A stretch of DNA of 64,000 bases from Leucobacter komagatae (GCF_000834055.1 NZ_JXSQ01000001.1:248001-312000), one strand, 5' to 3'. Shown: positions 14,111 through 23,301, counted from the stretch's first letter. Numbers and translations are program-made. The notes: generated from the sequence alone by a model not told the origin.

Positions 14111-15574
14111 GTATCCGCGAACCGTCAGTGCCCCATAGGCTAATGCGCGGTCGATTGCTGTGGTTGCGTTCACCGGTAGACGCATGGCGTCGCTGCGGAG
14201 CCACTCTCCTGGCACCTCGCTGTTTAGTCGCCAGGGAGTCTCCGCGAGTCTGCGCTGCGCGCGTTCTCTGGCTGTGGCGACGCGCTCGCGTAGTTCGCTA
14301 CTGGCTGGCGCTGAGCCTGAAACGGTGCCGCCCGCCACTACGCTGCTTACTCGCCGCAACGTGAGCCGCAGGTCAATGCGGTCGGTGAGCGGGCCTGAGA
14401 GTCGCCCCAAATATCTGATGCGGGTGTTCGGGCTGCACGTGCACGACAGCGCTGTTTCAGGGGAGCCGGCGTTTCCGCACGGGCAGGGGTTTGCCGCGAG
14501 CACCAGCTGGAGTTTCGCTGGCAAACTCGCGTGCAGTCTGGCGCGCGAGATGGTGATGGTCCCGGACTCCAGTGGTTCGCGAAGATCGTCGAGGACCGCG
14601 CGACCAAACTCAGGTGCCTCGTCCATGAAGAGCACCCCGTGACTCGCTCTCGATATCGACCCTGGCCGGATGCCGCGTGAGTCCCCGCTCCCAACTATCG
14701 CCGCTGACGAGGCCGTGTGATGAGGGCTCTCGAACGGCGGCCTCGTGACCAGCGTGTGGAGCGCTGAGCCGCTGAGCGAGGCGATGCTACTCGCGATGAG
14801 CGACTCGTGAGTAGACAGGTCTGGCAGGATCGTCGGAAGCCGCGTCGCGAGCAGCGTCTTGCCCGAGCCCGGCGGGCCAACGAGCGAAATATGGTGCCTA
14901 CCCGCAGCTGCAATGACCATCGCCTCAACGGCTTCTGGCTGCCCAATAACGTCGGCCATGTCGAAACGCTCGGTTGCCGTGGTTGCAGTGGTTGCCGCTG
15001 GTGCCGATGTCGCGCGCTGTTGAGGCGAGCTTGGAGCCTCAGACCAGTCGCCCTCTGTTCCGCTGTGCCAGGCGGCGGCCCCGCCAAGCGTGCCAGCTTC
15101 AACCACTGTGATTCCCGGGACGAGGCGTGCCTCGTCGCCTGCGACTTTTGGCACCATAACCCGAGAAAAACCGAGCTCCTTCGCTGCGATCACGGCGCTC
15201 AGGAGCCCAGCTGGCCTGCGCAAACCGCCGTCGAGTCCGAGCTCGCCAATGTGGGCCGTAGTGGTGAGCCTGTCGGTGGGGAGTCGACGAGAGGCTGCAA
15301 GTGCCGCAAGTGCGATCGCGAGGTCGAACCCCGACCCCTGCTTGGGGAGTGAAGCTGGCGCTAGATTCACGATTACGAACCGATCAGACAGCGGTAGGCC
15401 AGCCTGCGCTGAGGCCGTTCGGACGCGCTGCTTCGCCTCCGCTAGCGCGGCGTCGGGAAGACCGATAATCGCCATTCCAGGCAACTGTTGAGCGACAGCG
15501 GCCTCAACCATGACGGTGGTGCCCTCAAGCCCGGTGAGGGCAACCGCTGCGGCACGACATACCCCGACGCTCAT
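14066..15574 (-). CDS. comM: ComM/YifB AAA+ helicase, 3' end replaced by the island
   Basis: Mg-chelatase-like ATPase that drives branch migration during natural transformation. The N-terminal domain (MSVGVCRAAAVALTGLEGTT, LPGMAIIGLPDAALAEAKQR, IVNLAPASLPKQGSGFDL), Walker A (GPPGSGKTLLATRLP), Walker B (GVLFMDEAPEF) and the zinc-like ANPCPCGNAGSPE stretch are present. After ALAYGALTVRGYDRILRV the family normally continues for about 30 residues; here it reads only HNTTFLRM and stops. The truncation coincides with the start of accessory DNA. The start overlaps the yraN stop (ATGA). Whether the shortened protein works is unclear; dprA, which normally follows comM, is absent here. Confidence 0.85.
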   Translation of the reverse strand: MSVGVCRAAAVALTGLEGTTVMVEAAVAQQLPGMAIIGLPDAALAEAKQRVRTASAQAGLPLSDRFVIVNLAPASLPKQGSGFDLAIALAALAASRRLPTDRLTTTAHIGELGLDGGLRRPAGLLSAVIAAKELGFSRVMVPKVAGDEARLVPGITVVEAGTLGGAAAWHSGTEGDWSEAPSSPQQRATSAPAATTATTATERFDMADVIGQPEAVEAMVIAAAGRHHISLVGPPGSGKTLLATRLPTILPDLSTHESLIASSIASLSGSALHTLVTRPPFESPHHTASSAAIVGSGDSRGIRPGSISRASHGVLFMDEAPEFGRAVLDDLREPLESGTITISRARLHASLPAKLQLVLAANPCPCGNAGSPETALSCTCSPNTRIRYLGRLSGPLTDRIDLRLTLRRVSSVVAGGTVSGSAPASSELRERVATARERAQRRLAETPWRLNSEVPGEWLRSDAMRLPVNATTAIDRALAYGALTVRGYDRILRVHNTTFLRM

Positions 15575-15984
15575 GCGATCGCCCGCAGATGCTCGACGTG
15601 TGGTTCCGCTGCTCCTGGAAGTAACAGGACGCCAACCGCGTCAACACGCAGCCCCCGCCCGCGGTTGCCCGTTGTGCCGGCCCACTCAAGAAGTAGTCTT
15701 CGTAATCGAGCGGCTTTTCGCGCAGTGATCGCTTCGAGCGGCGAACCGAAGCCTGTGCCTGAGCGCGTTTTGACCTCAATCGCAACACAGGTTTCGCCGT
15801 CGCGCATGATGAGATCGAGTTCGCCATACGTGCAACGCCAGTTGCGCTCGATGAGTATCAGCCCGCGAGCGATGAGATAGTCGGCCGCGATGCGCTCGCC
15901 GCGAGCACCGAGCGACTGGTTATGACTGGTCGGAGCCTGGTGGGGCGCTCGCGCCTCATTCGGCTGGTGAGTGGGTATGTGCAT
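15571..15984 (-). CDS. yraN: YraN/UPF0102 family nuclease-like protein
   Basis: A 137-residue UPF0102 protein with a PD-(D/E)xK-like fold. Characteristic segments are LGARGERIAADYLIARGLIL, RNWRCTYGELDLIMRD and CVAIEVKTRSG. It precedes comM with a four-base overlap, the standard actinobacterial order. ATG 15984 follows GAGGAGG by eight bases. The ~20 residues before GARGERIA are poorly conserved and rich in His/Pro, so a later start cannot be excluded. Function of the family is not settled; linkage to comM/dprA suggests DNA processing. Confidence 0.88.
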   Translation of the reverse strand: MHIPTHQPNEARAPHQAPTSHNQSLGARGERIAADYLIARGLILIERNWRCTYGELDLIMRDGETCVAIEVKTRSGTGFGSPLEAITARKAARLRRLLLEWAGTTGNRGRGLRVDAVGVLLLPGAAEPHVEHLRAIA

Positions 15985-16097
15985 GTGCGTATCCTCCTCA
16001 CACGAGTGTTATTTAAGGAACGCCGGTGGTGTGCTGAGAATTCGCAGATGTGGAGAAATCGGCGCTTTTGAGAAGCGGGGGAGGTCTGTGGACAAAA

Positions 16098-16134
16098 GGT
16101 GCGGGCGCTTCACCTGGAATAAAGTGCCCGCACC
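16098..16134 (-). terminator. Rho-independent terminator of the liv operon
   Basis: A 13-base stem with one G-T pair (16098-16110 with 16122-16134), followed on the minus strand by TTTTGTCC, lies 63 bp after the livF stop. Confidence 0.7.
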
Positions 16135-16196
16135 GAGGGATGCCTAGTCGGTGGGGTTGGAGGCTGCAAAGCCGCACTCCCTCCGCATCATCCGCG

Positions 16197-16904
16197 TTAT
16201 GCTCCGCCTAGGTACGCCTCACGCACCTGAGCGGAGGTCAGCAACTCCATGCCGGATCCCTCCAGCACAACCGTGCCCTCAGCGAGCACGTAACCGTGGT
16301 CGGACAACGCAAGAGCTTGTTGCATATTCTGTTCTGCGAGCAGCACTGTAACGCCCTCGGCAGTAACTCGCTTGATTGTTTCAAAGACCTCTTCGACGAC
16401 AATCGGGGCGAGACCAAGGGAAGGCTCATCGAGGATAAGCAGCGATGGTTTCGAGATGAGTGCTCGCCCGAGTGCAACCATTTGCTGCTCACCGCCAGAC
16501 ATTGTGCCGGCGAGCTGCTTCCGCCTCGCGCCCAGCACGGGGAACAAGTCGTACACGAACTGGATGTCCCCACCGGAGCGCTGCCTTGCGGCTGGATGGT
16601 GCGCGCCTAGCATCAAGTTGTCTTGCACCGTGAGGTCCTTGAAGAGTCGGCGCCCTTCGGGGACGAGTGCGATTCCAAGCGCAGGTCTCTCGGTAGCTGG
16701 TGTGGCTGAGATGTTTTCGCCGAGGAATTCTACAGTTCCAGCCGTGATGGGCTGCATTCCCATCAACGCCTTTACCAGCGTGGACTTTCCGGCACCGTTC
16801 GAGCCTATGAGCGAGACCGTCTGGCCTTGCTCTATGGACAGCGACACACCGCGCAACGCTGCGGCTTCCCCGTACTGTACGACGAGATCGTTTACCTTAA
16901 GCAT
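16197..16904 (-). CDS. livF: ABC importer ATPase, LivF type
   Basis: A 235-residue ATPase of a branched-chain amino-acid-type (HAAT) importer. Walker A is GSNGAGKST, the signature is MSGGEQQMVALGRALI, Walker B is LLILDEPSLGLAP and the H-loop region is normal apart from VLLAEQN, typical of LivF. The last-gene position and the 8-bp overlap with livG match a livKHMGF layout. The substrate is more likely an organic acid or amide related to the cyclase/BKACE pathway than leucine, judged by context. ATG 16904 is preferred. Confidence 0.9.
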   Translation of the reverse strand: MLKVNDLVVQYGEAAALRGVSLSIEQGQTVSLIGSNGAGKSTLVKALMGMQPITAGTVEFLGENISATPATERPALGIALVPEGRRLFKDLTVQDNLMLGAHHPAARQRSGGDIQFVYDLFPVLGARRKQLAGTMSGGEQQMVALGRALISKPSLLILDEPSLGLAPIVVEEVFETIKRVTAEGVTVLLAEQNMQQALALSDHGYVLAEGTVVLEGSGMELLTSAQVREAYLGGA

Positions 16905-17628
16905 GAGCGCCACCTCCGAGGTAGGCCTCGATGACCAGCCCATTCGAGAGCACCTCTTGCGGTGTGCCCTCGGCGAGGTTCTGGCCTCGATTGAGTACAT
17001 ACATATAGTCGGCGAGAGCGGACACCGCCTTCACATTGTGCTCGATGTACACGACAGAGATTCCGTCGGACCGCAGGCTGGAGATGAGCTCCATCCCCTC
17101 AGCGGCCTCTGACGGGTTGAGGCCGCCAAGTACCTCGTCGAGCAAGATCAGTTTGGGATCGAGCGCGAGAGCCCGTGCGATCTCAAGGAACTTACGTTCG
17201 TGGAGAGTGAGTGCACTCACCTGAGAGGACTGGTGCTTACTGATTCCAACTCTGTCAAGTACCGTCGCAGCGCGCTCCATGGCGAGTGGCTTTGAGAGCG
17301 CTTCGCTTCCAAACATTGCAGCGATCGCGACGTTTTCGGCGACCGAGAATGAGTTCAGTGGACGGGGGATTTGGAACGTTCTCGAGATCCCCGCGTGTGC
17401 CCTAGTGTGCGGTTTGCTGCGAGTAATGTCGCTGCCAGCAAAAGTGACACTGCCAGAAGTGACCGCGAGCGATCCGGCAATGCAGCTGAGCAGCGTGGTC
17501 TTGCCAGAACCATTTGGGCCGACAAGGCCAACAATCTGTCCCTCTCGCACCGTGAAATCGACGCCCCCAAGAGCGACGATTCCTCCGAAACGTTTCGTGA
17601 TTCCAGTGCATTCGAGCAAGACGCTCAT
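16897..17628 (-). CDS. livG: ABC importer ATPase, LivG type
   Basis: A 243-residue ATPase with Walker A GPNGSGKTTLLSCIAG, signature LTLHERKFLEIARAL (the degenerate LivG form of LSGGQ), Walker B LILLDEVLGGLNPSE and VVYIEHNVKAV. It pairs with LivF to energise the two permeases. The start overlaps the livM stop by four bases, and its own end overlaps livF. The IPRPLNSFSVAENVAIAAMF segment typical of LivG is present. Very sure of family. Confidence 0.9.
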   Translation of the reverse strand: MSVLLECTGITKRFGGIVALGGVDFTVREGQIVGLVGPNGSGKTTLLSCIAGSLAVTSGSVTFAGSDITRSKPHTRAHAGISRTFQIPRPLNSFSVAENVAIAAMFGSEALSKPLAMERAATVLDRVGISKHQSSQVSALTLHERKFLEIARALALDPKLILLDEVLGGLNPSEAAEGMELISSLRSDGISVVYIEHNVKAVSALADYMYVLNRGQNLAEGTPQEVLSNGLVIEAYLGGGAHA

Positions 17629-18611
17629 GAGGTCACCTCTTTCGCGTGGGATCGGTTTCTGAGTCTCTCTATGAAGCCAGAGATCCCGTTGGGCATCACA
17701 ATGATCACGGCGATCAGCGCCACCCCAACGACAATCTGTGCGATGTCAGCTGATCCGAGCCCGAGCAGTGCCTCGCGAAGTACCACGACGACGATTGCGC
17801 CGATGACTGCACCCCACCACTGGCCGATACCTCCGAGGATGACCATCATGAGTACGAACAGGGGGATGTTGAGCGCGAAGACGGAGGAGACCTCGATGTA
17901 CCCAAGGAACACAGCCTGTGGTGCTCCGATGAGGCCTGCGAGCGTACCGCTCGCGGCGAAAGCAAGTACCTTGTGGCGGTAAGTTGCGACCCCGAGCGAT
18001 TCTGCGACGTTCTCGTCCTCACGGATCGCCTGAAGCGCGGCACCCCAGCGTGTCTTCCAGGCGAGTACAGCGACAACCGCAGTGAGCCCGGCTAGCAGGG
18101 CGGCGACGATGTAGAGGTTTGTTGTGTTTGCCCCAATCCACTTGTCGCCGACGAGTTCGCGGACGAACACACCTGACCCGCCATCGAGCCATGGAACGTT
18201 CGAAACGACCGTCATCACGATGAAAGCAAGGGCGAGCGTGATGAGGCCAAAGAGGTCTCCAGCGAAGCGTGCTGAGGAGAACACCGCGAGGCCAACGAGA
18301 AGCGCGAGCACGCCGCCAGTCAAACCAGCGATGAGCAGGGCAATACCGAATGGCAAATCGGTGAAGCGGAAAATCGCTGCGGTGGCGTACGTTCCAAGGC
18401 CGAAGAACACTCCGTGGCCGAAACTCGCATAGCCAGAGTTACCGGAAAAGAGCGACCAACTCATCGCGAGGATGATCCAGGTGAGCAGTTGGAACGCGAA
18501 GGTAGCGACGTAGTTGTTGGGGAACGCGAATGCGAGCAGCAGCAGCACGACGGTGCTCGCGATAACGAGCAGCAGCTGACGCCGCGTGGAAAGATCAAAC
18601 AGCTTGTTCAC
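17625..18611 (-). CDS. livM: ABC importer permease, LivM type
   Basis: A 328-residue integral membrane protein with about eight to ten helices, carrying the LivM hallmarks SWSLFSGNSGYASFGHGVFF near the N-terminus and the EAA-like loop GAALQAIREDENVAESLGV. GTG 18611 has AGGAGG five bases upstream. It overlaps livH by 17 bp. With LivH it forms the membrane channel of the importer. Confidence 0.9.
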   Translation of the reverse strand: MNKLFDLSTRRQLLLVIASTVVLLLLAFAFPNNYVATFAFQLLTWIILAMSWSLFSGNSGYASFGHGVFFGLGTYATAAIFRFTDLPFGIALLIAGLTGGVLALLVGLAVFSSARFAGDLFGLITLALAFIVMTVVSNVPWLDGGSGVFVRELVGDKWIGANTTNLYIVAALLAGLTAVVAVLAWKTRWGAALQAIREDENVAESLGVATYRHKVLAFAASGTLAGLIGAPQAVFLGYIEVSSVFALNIPLFVLMMVILGGIGQWWGAVIGAIVVVVLREALLGLGSADIAQIVVGVALIAVIIVMPNGISGFIERLRNRSHAKEVTS

Positions 18612-19518
18612 GGTTCCTCCTAAGTTCTAAGCGCTCGCGTGTGATCCTCACGATGGGTTGCAGCGCAAGATAAATGAACAGCAAACCGAAAGCGACGGCG
18701 GGTGACCACTGCGGTGGGAACCAGAGTGACCACGCATTCTGCACCATCATGAGAATGATCGCTGCGATGAGAGCGCCAAGCGGACGACCGAGTCCGCCGA
18801 GGAGTGTGGCGACGATCACGACCCCGATCCAGTTCATGGCTAGACCGGGAGTGAGTGGCATTCGGACGACTACGACCATGCCTGCGACTGCGGCGGTGGC
18901 CGCTGCAAGCCCTGACACGATGAGCGTAATAGGGAGGATCCGCACTCCGAGCACCTCTGCGATCTGCGCGTCCTGACGCATCGCCTGCAGTGCCCTGCCC
19001 CACCTGGTGTGTTTAAGCATCCACCATGTCGCAAGTACCAAGACCAACGCGAGTGCGAGAGCCATCACGTCTACCGGGAGAACTGAAAGACTCTTGTCGC
19101 CGATAGGGATGCGGATCGCTGACGTGAACGTTCCATCGAGCCACTTACGCATGCTCAGCAAATCCGGACTCCAAATCACGGACATGACGCTCTCTGCGAC
19201 GATAAAGAGCGCGAATGTGAGCAGGAGCGACGTAAAGGCCGATGCCTTGATCGTGAAAAACAGCCATTGTGTGAGTACACCGATCAGGAACATGGCTGGA
19301 ACGGTGATGAGCAGCGTCATGAACGGGTTCATGAGGAGCCCGGTGACGAGGGTATACGTGAGGTATCCGCTAAACAGCGTGAGCGAAAGGTGGAAGAAGT
19401 CTGGCACGCCAAGGTGCCCCCACTTCATCGTGAGACCGAGCGCTATGAGCCCAAAGAGGCAACCGAGTAGGGCTCCGTTTAACAGAGTCTGTAGTAGCGC
19501 AAGTGTGGCTCCAGACAT
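18595..19518 (-). CDS. livH: ABC importer permease, LivH type
   Basis: A 307-residue multi-helix permease: LLQTLLNGALLGCLFGLIAL at the N-terminus, LTMKWGHLGVPDFFHLS in place of the usual GVLNFAHG-like segment, and the loop GRALQAMRQDAQIAEVLGVR. ATG 19518 has GGAGAG upstream. It lies after a strong GC hairpin that separates it from the binding-protein gene. Family is sure; the divergent second motif may reflect a non-amino-acid substrate. Confidence 0.9.
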   Translation of the reverse strand: MSGATLALLQTLLNGALLGCLFGLIALGLTMKWGHLGVPDFFHLSLTLFSGYLTYTLVTGLLMNPFMTLLITVPAMFLIGVLTQWLFFTIKASAFTSLLLTFALFIVAESVMSVIWSPDLLSMRKWLDGTFTSAIRIPIGDKSLSVLPVDVMALALALVLVLATWWMLKHTRWGRALQAMRQDAQIAEVLGVRILPITLIVSGLAAATAAVAGMVVVVRMPLTPGLAMNWIGVVIVATLLGGLGRPLGALIAAIILMMVQNAWSLWFPPQWSPAVAFGLLFIYLALQPIVRITRERLELRRNREQAV

Positions 19519-19541
19519 CAACTCTCCAATTCAATCGTGAG

Positions 19542-19577
19542 TCCGGGGGCGGGCGCGTCGCTGCGCCCGCCCCCGGA
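19542..19577 (-). terminator. Intercistronic hairpin between livK and livH
   Basis: A 15-bp GC stem (19542-19556 with 19563-19577) with a six-base loop lies between the binding-protein stop and the permease start. It has no T run. It probably reduces read-through or protects the livK mRNA, so that the binding protein is made in excess. Confidence 0.65.
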
Positions 19578-19584
19578 ACGTGTC

Positions 19585-20889
19585 TTAGTTGAGCCGGATC
19601 TCAGCGCCGGCAAATTCCTCTGGGGATACGAGGACACGCTTTCCGTCCTGTACCTGTGCGACACGGTTCAGATCCGAGCCGTAACCGTTGTAGCCGTCAA
19701 ACTTCACCGGCCCCGCGAGGGTCTCTACCTCGTTAGACCCGAGCCACTCGATGATCTTCGCGTTGTCCGGGCCTACTTCGGCGACCGCCGTGAGCAAAAT
19801 CTGCCACATTCCGAAGCCCGCGGCAGCCTGCGTCTCGATCACGGGCACCAGGTTCTCTGCCTTCGCGATATCGAGGTAGGCGGAAGTGAAGTAGCGAGCA
19901 ATATCAGTGTCGTTCAGGGGTGCGTTGTCCTCGTAGATTGAAGAGACGAGGATCCCCTCTGCGGATTCGCCAAGACTGTCGAGGGCAGCTGGGCCCGACA
20001 GCGAGGCGAAGAGGTTGCGCGGGGTGTATCCGAGTGAGTCAAACGCGAGCTGGAAATTCGAGATATCCATTCCGACGGCGCCGATCCACACGATGTCAGC
20101 GTCTGCCGCGAGCATACGAGTCACGATGGAGGTGAAATCCGTTGTGCCCATGTCGTACTCGACACTGTCGACGACTTCGATGCCCGCCGCTTCAAACGCT
20201 GGCTTCTGCGCCTCAGAGAAACTGAGCGTTGTCGGGAATTTCTGCGTTGCCATGAACGCGGTCTTAGGCGCATTGTCTGCCTTCGCGAGCGTCTCAGCGA
20301 GGTCTTCGGCGGCTAGCTTCCACATGCCATCGGTAGCGCCACCACCAATCTGCCACGAGGGAAAATGGTTGTCCCCGATAAGTGATTCCGGTACGCCATT
20401 GGTCGCAGTTGGGTATGCATATCCGGCGGCCGAGACTGGGCCGGCGCCTGCGAGCGCTGCTGCGCCGGCGTATGGCCCGACAACGAGATCGACGCCTTCG
20501 GAGAGAAGACGCTCGTAGTTGCTCGTGACCTGTGCTGGGGTCGACTGATCATCGAGAACTTTGTACTCAATTGGGCGGCCGTCGATGCCGCCGCACTCGT
20601 TTACCCAGTCGACCATGAGATTGCCAACAGCGTCATGCACGGCACCGGTTCCACCGAGTGGTCCTGTAAGCGACATTGATCCGCCGATAACGATGGGCTC
20701 GCCCGTAGGCTCAGCGCCTTCTTCACAGTCCATGTTGGCGATGGGGGCTACGAGCCCCGCTGCAGCCGTTGCCTCTTCAGCTGCCGGGCCAGCGTTGGGG
20801 TCGGTGACGCCTCCGCATGCGGTCAGGCTGCACACTGCTGTGACCGTAATCGCGAGCAGGACGGCCTGCTTGAATGGTGAATTCTTCAT
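19585..20889 (-). CDS. livK: ABC importer substrate-binding lipoprotein
   Basis: A 434-residue type I periplasmic-binding-fold lipoprotein. The signal peptide ends in a lipobox (VTAVCSLTACGG). The mature part shows IVIGGSMSLTGPLGGTGAVH, CGGIDGRPIEYKVLDDQS, LVVGPYAGAAALAGAGPVSA and the ligand-pocket region NGVPESLIGDNHFPSW. Its length and the LTGP motif fit the LivJ/K family. ATG 20889 follows AAGGAGC. It lies 40 bp after the cyclase gene and feeds substrate to LivHMGF. The ligand cannot be read; the pathway context suggests a carboxylate or amide. Confidence 0.88.
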   Translation of the reverse strand: MKNSPFKQAVLLAITVTAVCSLTACGGVTDPNAGPAAEEATAAAGLVAPIANMDCEEGAEPTGEPIVIGGSMSLTGPLGGTGAVHDAVGNLMVDWVNECGGIDGRPIEYKVLDDQSTPAQVTSNYERLLSEGVDLVVGPYAGAAALAGAGPVSAAGYAYPTATNGVPESLIGDNHFPSWQIGGGATDGMWKLAAEDLAETLAKADNAPKTAFMATQKFPTTLSFSEAQKPAFEAAGIEVVDSVEYDMGTTDFTSIVTRMLAADADIVWIGAVGMDISNFQLAFDSLGYTPRNLFASLSGPAALDSLGESAEGILVSSIYEDNAPLNDTDIARYFTSAYLDIAKAENLVPVIETQAAAGFGMWQILLTAVAEVGPDNAKIIEWLGSNEVETLAGPVKFDGYNGYGSDLNRVAQVQDGKRVLVSPEEFAGAEIRLN

Positions 20890-20929
20890 TGAATTGCTCC
20901 TTGTGGTGGGTCCGGGAGACCCGGTTCAG

Positions 20930-21703
20930 TTATTCAGAAAAGACTGCAACGACGCGGCTCCAGCCGGCAGATCCGCCCTCAACTTTCACCGGGAAGCACA
21001 CGATCTCGAAACCCGTCGACGGGATTGATTCGAGGTTGTGCAGCTTCTCGATGTGGCAGTACCCGATTTCGCGGCCAGCGCGGTGACCTTCCCAGATGAT
21101 CGAAGCGTCACCATCGCGGGAGTATCGATCTGCCGTGAATATGAAGGGCGCGTCCCAACTCCAAGCGTCGGTACCGGTGACGCGCACACCCTGCTTGAGG
21201 AGATGCAGCGTCGCATCGCGGCCAACGCCGCAGCCCTTGGCAAGGTAATCGTCGTGGCCGAAGCGTTCTCCTGCGCTCGTATTTACGACGACGATGTCGA
21301 GCGGCTCGAGGGCGTGTCCGATGCGTTCCAGCTCCTCGTCGATGTCGTGTGGCTGGACGACATAGCCGTCTGCAAAGTGGCGGAAGTCGAGCTTGACGCC
21401 GCGCTGGAAGCACCAGTCGAGAGGCACCTCATCGATGGTCATTGCGCGCTTACCGCGGTCCATCGTTGAAGCGAAGTGGTAGGGAGCATCGAGGTGCGTG
21501 CCTGCGTGCGTAGAGAGCTGCACTCGCTCAATTGCCCACCCCTCGCCGTCTGGCAGATCCGCTGGCGTTGCTCCGGGGAAAAACGCGAGGATCTCTTCTT
21601 GCGTTTGGGAGTGATCAAAGTAGTCGATCACTGGCACGTGGCCGGGCGGATCGGAAGCGATTCCATTCTTGAGTGGAACAGAAAGATCAACGATTCGACG
21701 CAT
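20930..21703 (-). CDS. Cyclase-family (kynurenine formamidase-like) metal hydrolase
   Basis: A 257-residue member of the cyclase family (PF04199). The metal-binding motif HxGTHxDxPxH is present as THAGTHLDAPYHF around residue 65; DIVVVNTSAGERFGHDDY and TDAWSWDAPF are later conserved parts. Members open or form amide and lactone rings, for example formylkynurenine, isatin or cyclic imide substrates. ATG 21703 is preferred because AGGGG lies eight bases before it. It is the first gene of the cyclase-livKHMGF operon and diverges from a TetR gene; a 20-bp operator-like palindrome is just upstream. Specific substrate unknown. Confidence 0.85.
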   Translation of the reverse strand: MRRIVDLSVPLKNGIASDPPGHVPVIDYFDHSQTQEEILAFFPGATPADLPDGEGWAIERVQLSTHAGTHLDAPYHFASTMDRGKRAMTIDEVPLDWCFQRGVKLDFRHFADGYVVQPHDIDEELERIGHALEPLDIVVVNTSAGERFGHDDYLAKGCGVGRDATLHLLKQGVRVTGTDAWSWDAPFIFTADRYSRDGDASIIWEGHRAGREIGYCHIEKLHNLESIPSTGFEIVCFPVKVEGGSAGWSRVVAVFSE

Positions 21704-21731
21704 ATATTGAGCCCCTTTGACCAAATAGCGA

Positions 21732-21751
21732 GACTGTACGGCTGTACAGTA
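21732..21751. promoter_or_regulatory. TetR-type operator, site 1
   Basis: GACTGTACGGCTGTACAGTA contains arms ACTGTAC and GTACAGT. It lies in the 125-bp region between the cyclase operon and the TetR gene, and matches a second site before the BKACE gene at 16 of 20 bases. Confidence 0.65.
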
Positions 21752-21828
21752 ATGGATTGATACTACGATGAAAAGAATTCGGTGTCAAAGAGCTCCTTTG
21801 CGAAAACCGAACGGCTTGAGGAAGCTCA

Positions 21829-22434
21829 ATGGGTGCAGAAAAAATCAGTAGGCGCGTGCGAATACTGCGCACGGCCGAGCGCATGTTTGCGCAGCACGGC
21901 TTTGATTCGGTTGGGATGCGAGAGATCGCCTCGAAGGCCGAAGTGTCCGTCGCGTTGCTCACCTACCACTTCGCAACGAAGGAGAATCTCTATCGTGAGA
22001 TCTTCCTTGACCGCTCCGAGGTGCTGAGCGAGCGGCTTGCGCTCTTGAAGACGGTTGAGTTTGGCAGGGAAGACACCATCGCTCAGATTGTCGCCGCATT
22101 CGTGGAGCCTCAAATGGAGTTGCGTACAACTCCGGAAGGTCTCGCGTTTGCACAGTTGCTCGCTCGGGAGGCGACCGACCCCTCATCGAATAGCCGAGGC
22201 ATCATTGCCGAGCTGTACGACCCGTTTGCGCTCGCCTTCATTGAAGCGCTACAGCGGGCACGGCCCGACCTGTCGCCAGATACTGTTCGTTGGAACTATC
22301 TTTTTGCGGTGAGCGCGATCAGCATGATCTCGGTTGATGATCGCGCCCTGAGGCTCGGAGTGAGCGCCTCACTCACGGTTGCCGACACCGCGGGAATTCT
22401 TAAAGAATTCCTGGTTTCGGCGTTCAGCAAGTAG
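21829..22434 (+). CDS. TetR-family transcriptional regulator
   Basis: A 201-residue regulator. The N-terminal helix-turn-helix is clear (ILRTAERMFAQHGFDSVGMR, then EIASKAEVSVALLTYHFATK and KENLYREIF). The C-terminal ligand domain is divergent; the REATDPSSNSRGIIAELYDP segment resembles TetR_C families linked to catabolic repressors. ATG 21829 follows GAGGAAG. It is divergent from the cyclase/liv operon and adjacent to the convergent BKACE gene; the two shared palindromes make it the likely repressor of both units. Confidence 0.87.
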   Translation: MGAEKISRRVRILRTAERMFAQHGFDSVGMREIASKAEVSVALLTYHFATKENLYREIFLDRSEVLSERLALLKTVEFGREDTIAQIVAAFVEPQMELRTTPEGLAFAQLLAREATDPSSNSRGIIAELYDPFALAFIEALQRARPDLSPDTVRWNYLFAVSAISMISVDDRALRLGVSASLTVADTAGILKEFLVSAFSK

Positions 22435-22488
22435 TCCAGCGCGCTACGAATGCGCGCGCGCCGGCCAGCGAGCGCGCACCCGGGCTGA

Positions 22489-23301
22489 CTATCTCGTGAG
22501 CTTGAGGAGTGTGCGCGTCTCGTCAACGGTGGCGAGATCGAGATCGAGTCCCCGCACGAGTCCCACTGCGCGTTCGACTAGGGGGTCGTTCCCTGGCGCG
22601 GGGCGTCCCTTACCGAGATGGAGTGTGTCCTCCATTCCCGCTCGAGCATTCCCGCCGAGCGCGAGGCCGATTGCGGTGAGGTTCAGATTGGAGCGCCCGA
22701 TAGCGATTACCTGCCAGATGCAGTCCTCTGGGAGGCGGCTCGCCATCATGATGAGGTTCTCCGGGGTCGCTGCCATGCCTCCAGGGACGCCCATGACGAT
22801 ACTGAACTGCAGTAGGTCAGGGAGAATTCCCTCGTCCCGCATGCGGAGGCATTCGTCAAGGTGCCCTGTGTCGTAGATTTCGAGCTCGGGTTTGACGCCA
22901 AGATCCACCATGCGGCGAACGAGGTCACGCACTTTCGTGGGCGGGTTGAGGAACTCTCCGCCCCCGAACGTCATTGAACACGGGTTAAGGGTTGCCATCG
23001 CCGGCTGGAGCTCAACGAGCGCGGCCCGGTCCTCGTAAGAGACACCGAGGCCGACACCGGTTGAGAGCTGGATCAGTATTGGGCAGGCATCTTCGATGCG
23101 AGCAACTACGTCCCTCGCAATGTTCAAGTCTGCCGTTGGCCGCTCTTGTTCATCGCGCAGGTGAATGTGTGCGACGCTCGCGCCGAGATCATAAGCGCGG
23201 CTGACAGCCGCTGCGATTTCTGCTGGTGTGGTTGGGAGGTTTGGGTTGTCTTTCTTGGTTGCGATAGGTCCGGTCGGGGCAACGGTGACGACGACGCTCA
23301 T
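22489..23301 (-). CDS. Beta-keto acid cleavage enzyme (BKACE, DUF849 family)
   Basis: A 270-residue enzyme of the BKACE family, which condenses a beta-keto acid with acetyl-CoA to give acetoacetate and a new CoA ester (as in 3-keto-5-aminohexanoate cleavage). It has the zinc ligands in ASVAHIHLRDEQERPT, the substrate region QLSTGVGLG, NPCSMTFGGGEF, ELEIYDTGHLDE and LQFSIVMGVPGGM. ATG 23301 has AAGGAACC upstream. A TetR-type palindrome sits 35 bp before the start. Together with the cyclase and the importer it suggests a catabolic route ending in CoA thioesters. Family is sure; substrate is not. Confidence 0.88.
   Translation of the reverse strand: MSVVVTVAPTGPIATKKDNPNLPTTPAEIAAAVSRAYDLGASVAHIHLRDEQERPTADLNIARDVVARIEDACPILIQLSTGVGLGVSYEDRAALVELQPAMATLNPCSMTFGGGEFLNPPTKVRDLVRRMVDLGVKPELEIYDTGHLDECLRMRDEGILPDLLQFSIVMGVPGGMAATPENLIMMASRLPEDCIWQVIAIGRSNLNLTAIGLALGGNARAGMEDTLHLGKGRPAPGNDPLVERAVGLVRGLDLDLATVDETRTLLKLTR

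Noticed and set aside
13797-14138. Plus-strand frame in the repeat region
   Set aside because: Arg/Ser/Pro-rich translation, overlaps the comM end, poor start; treated as non-coding.
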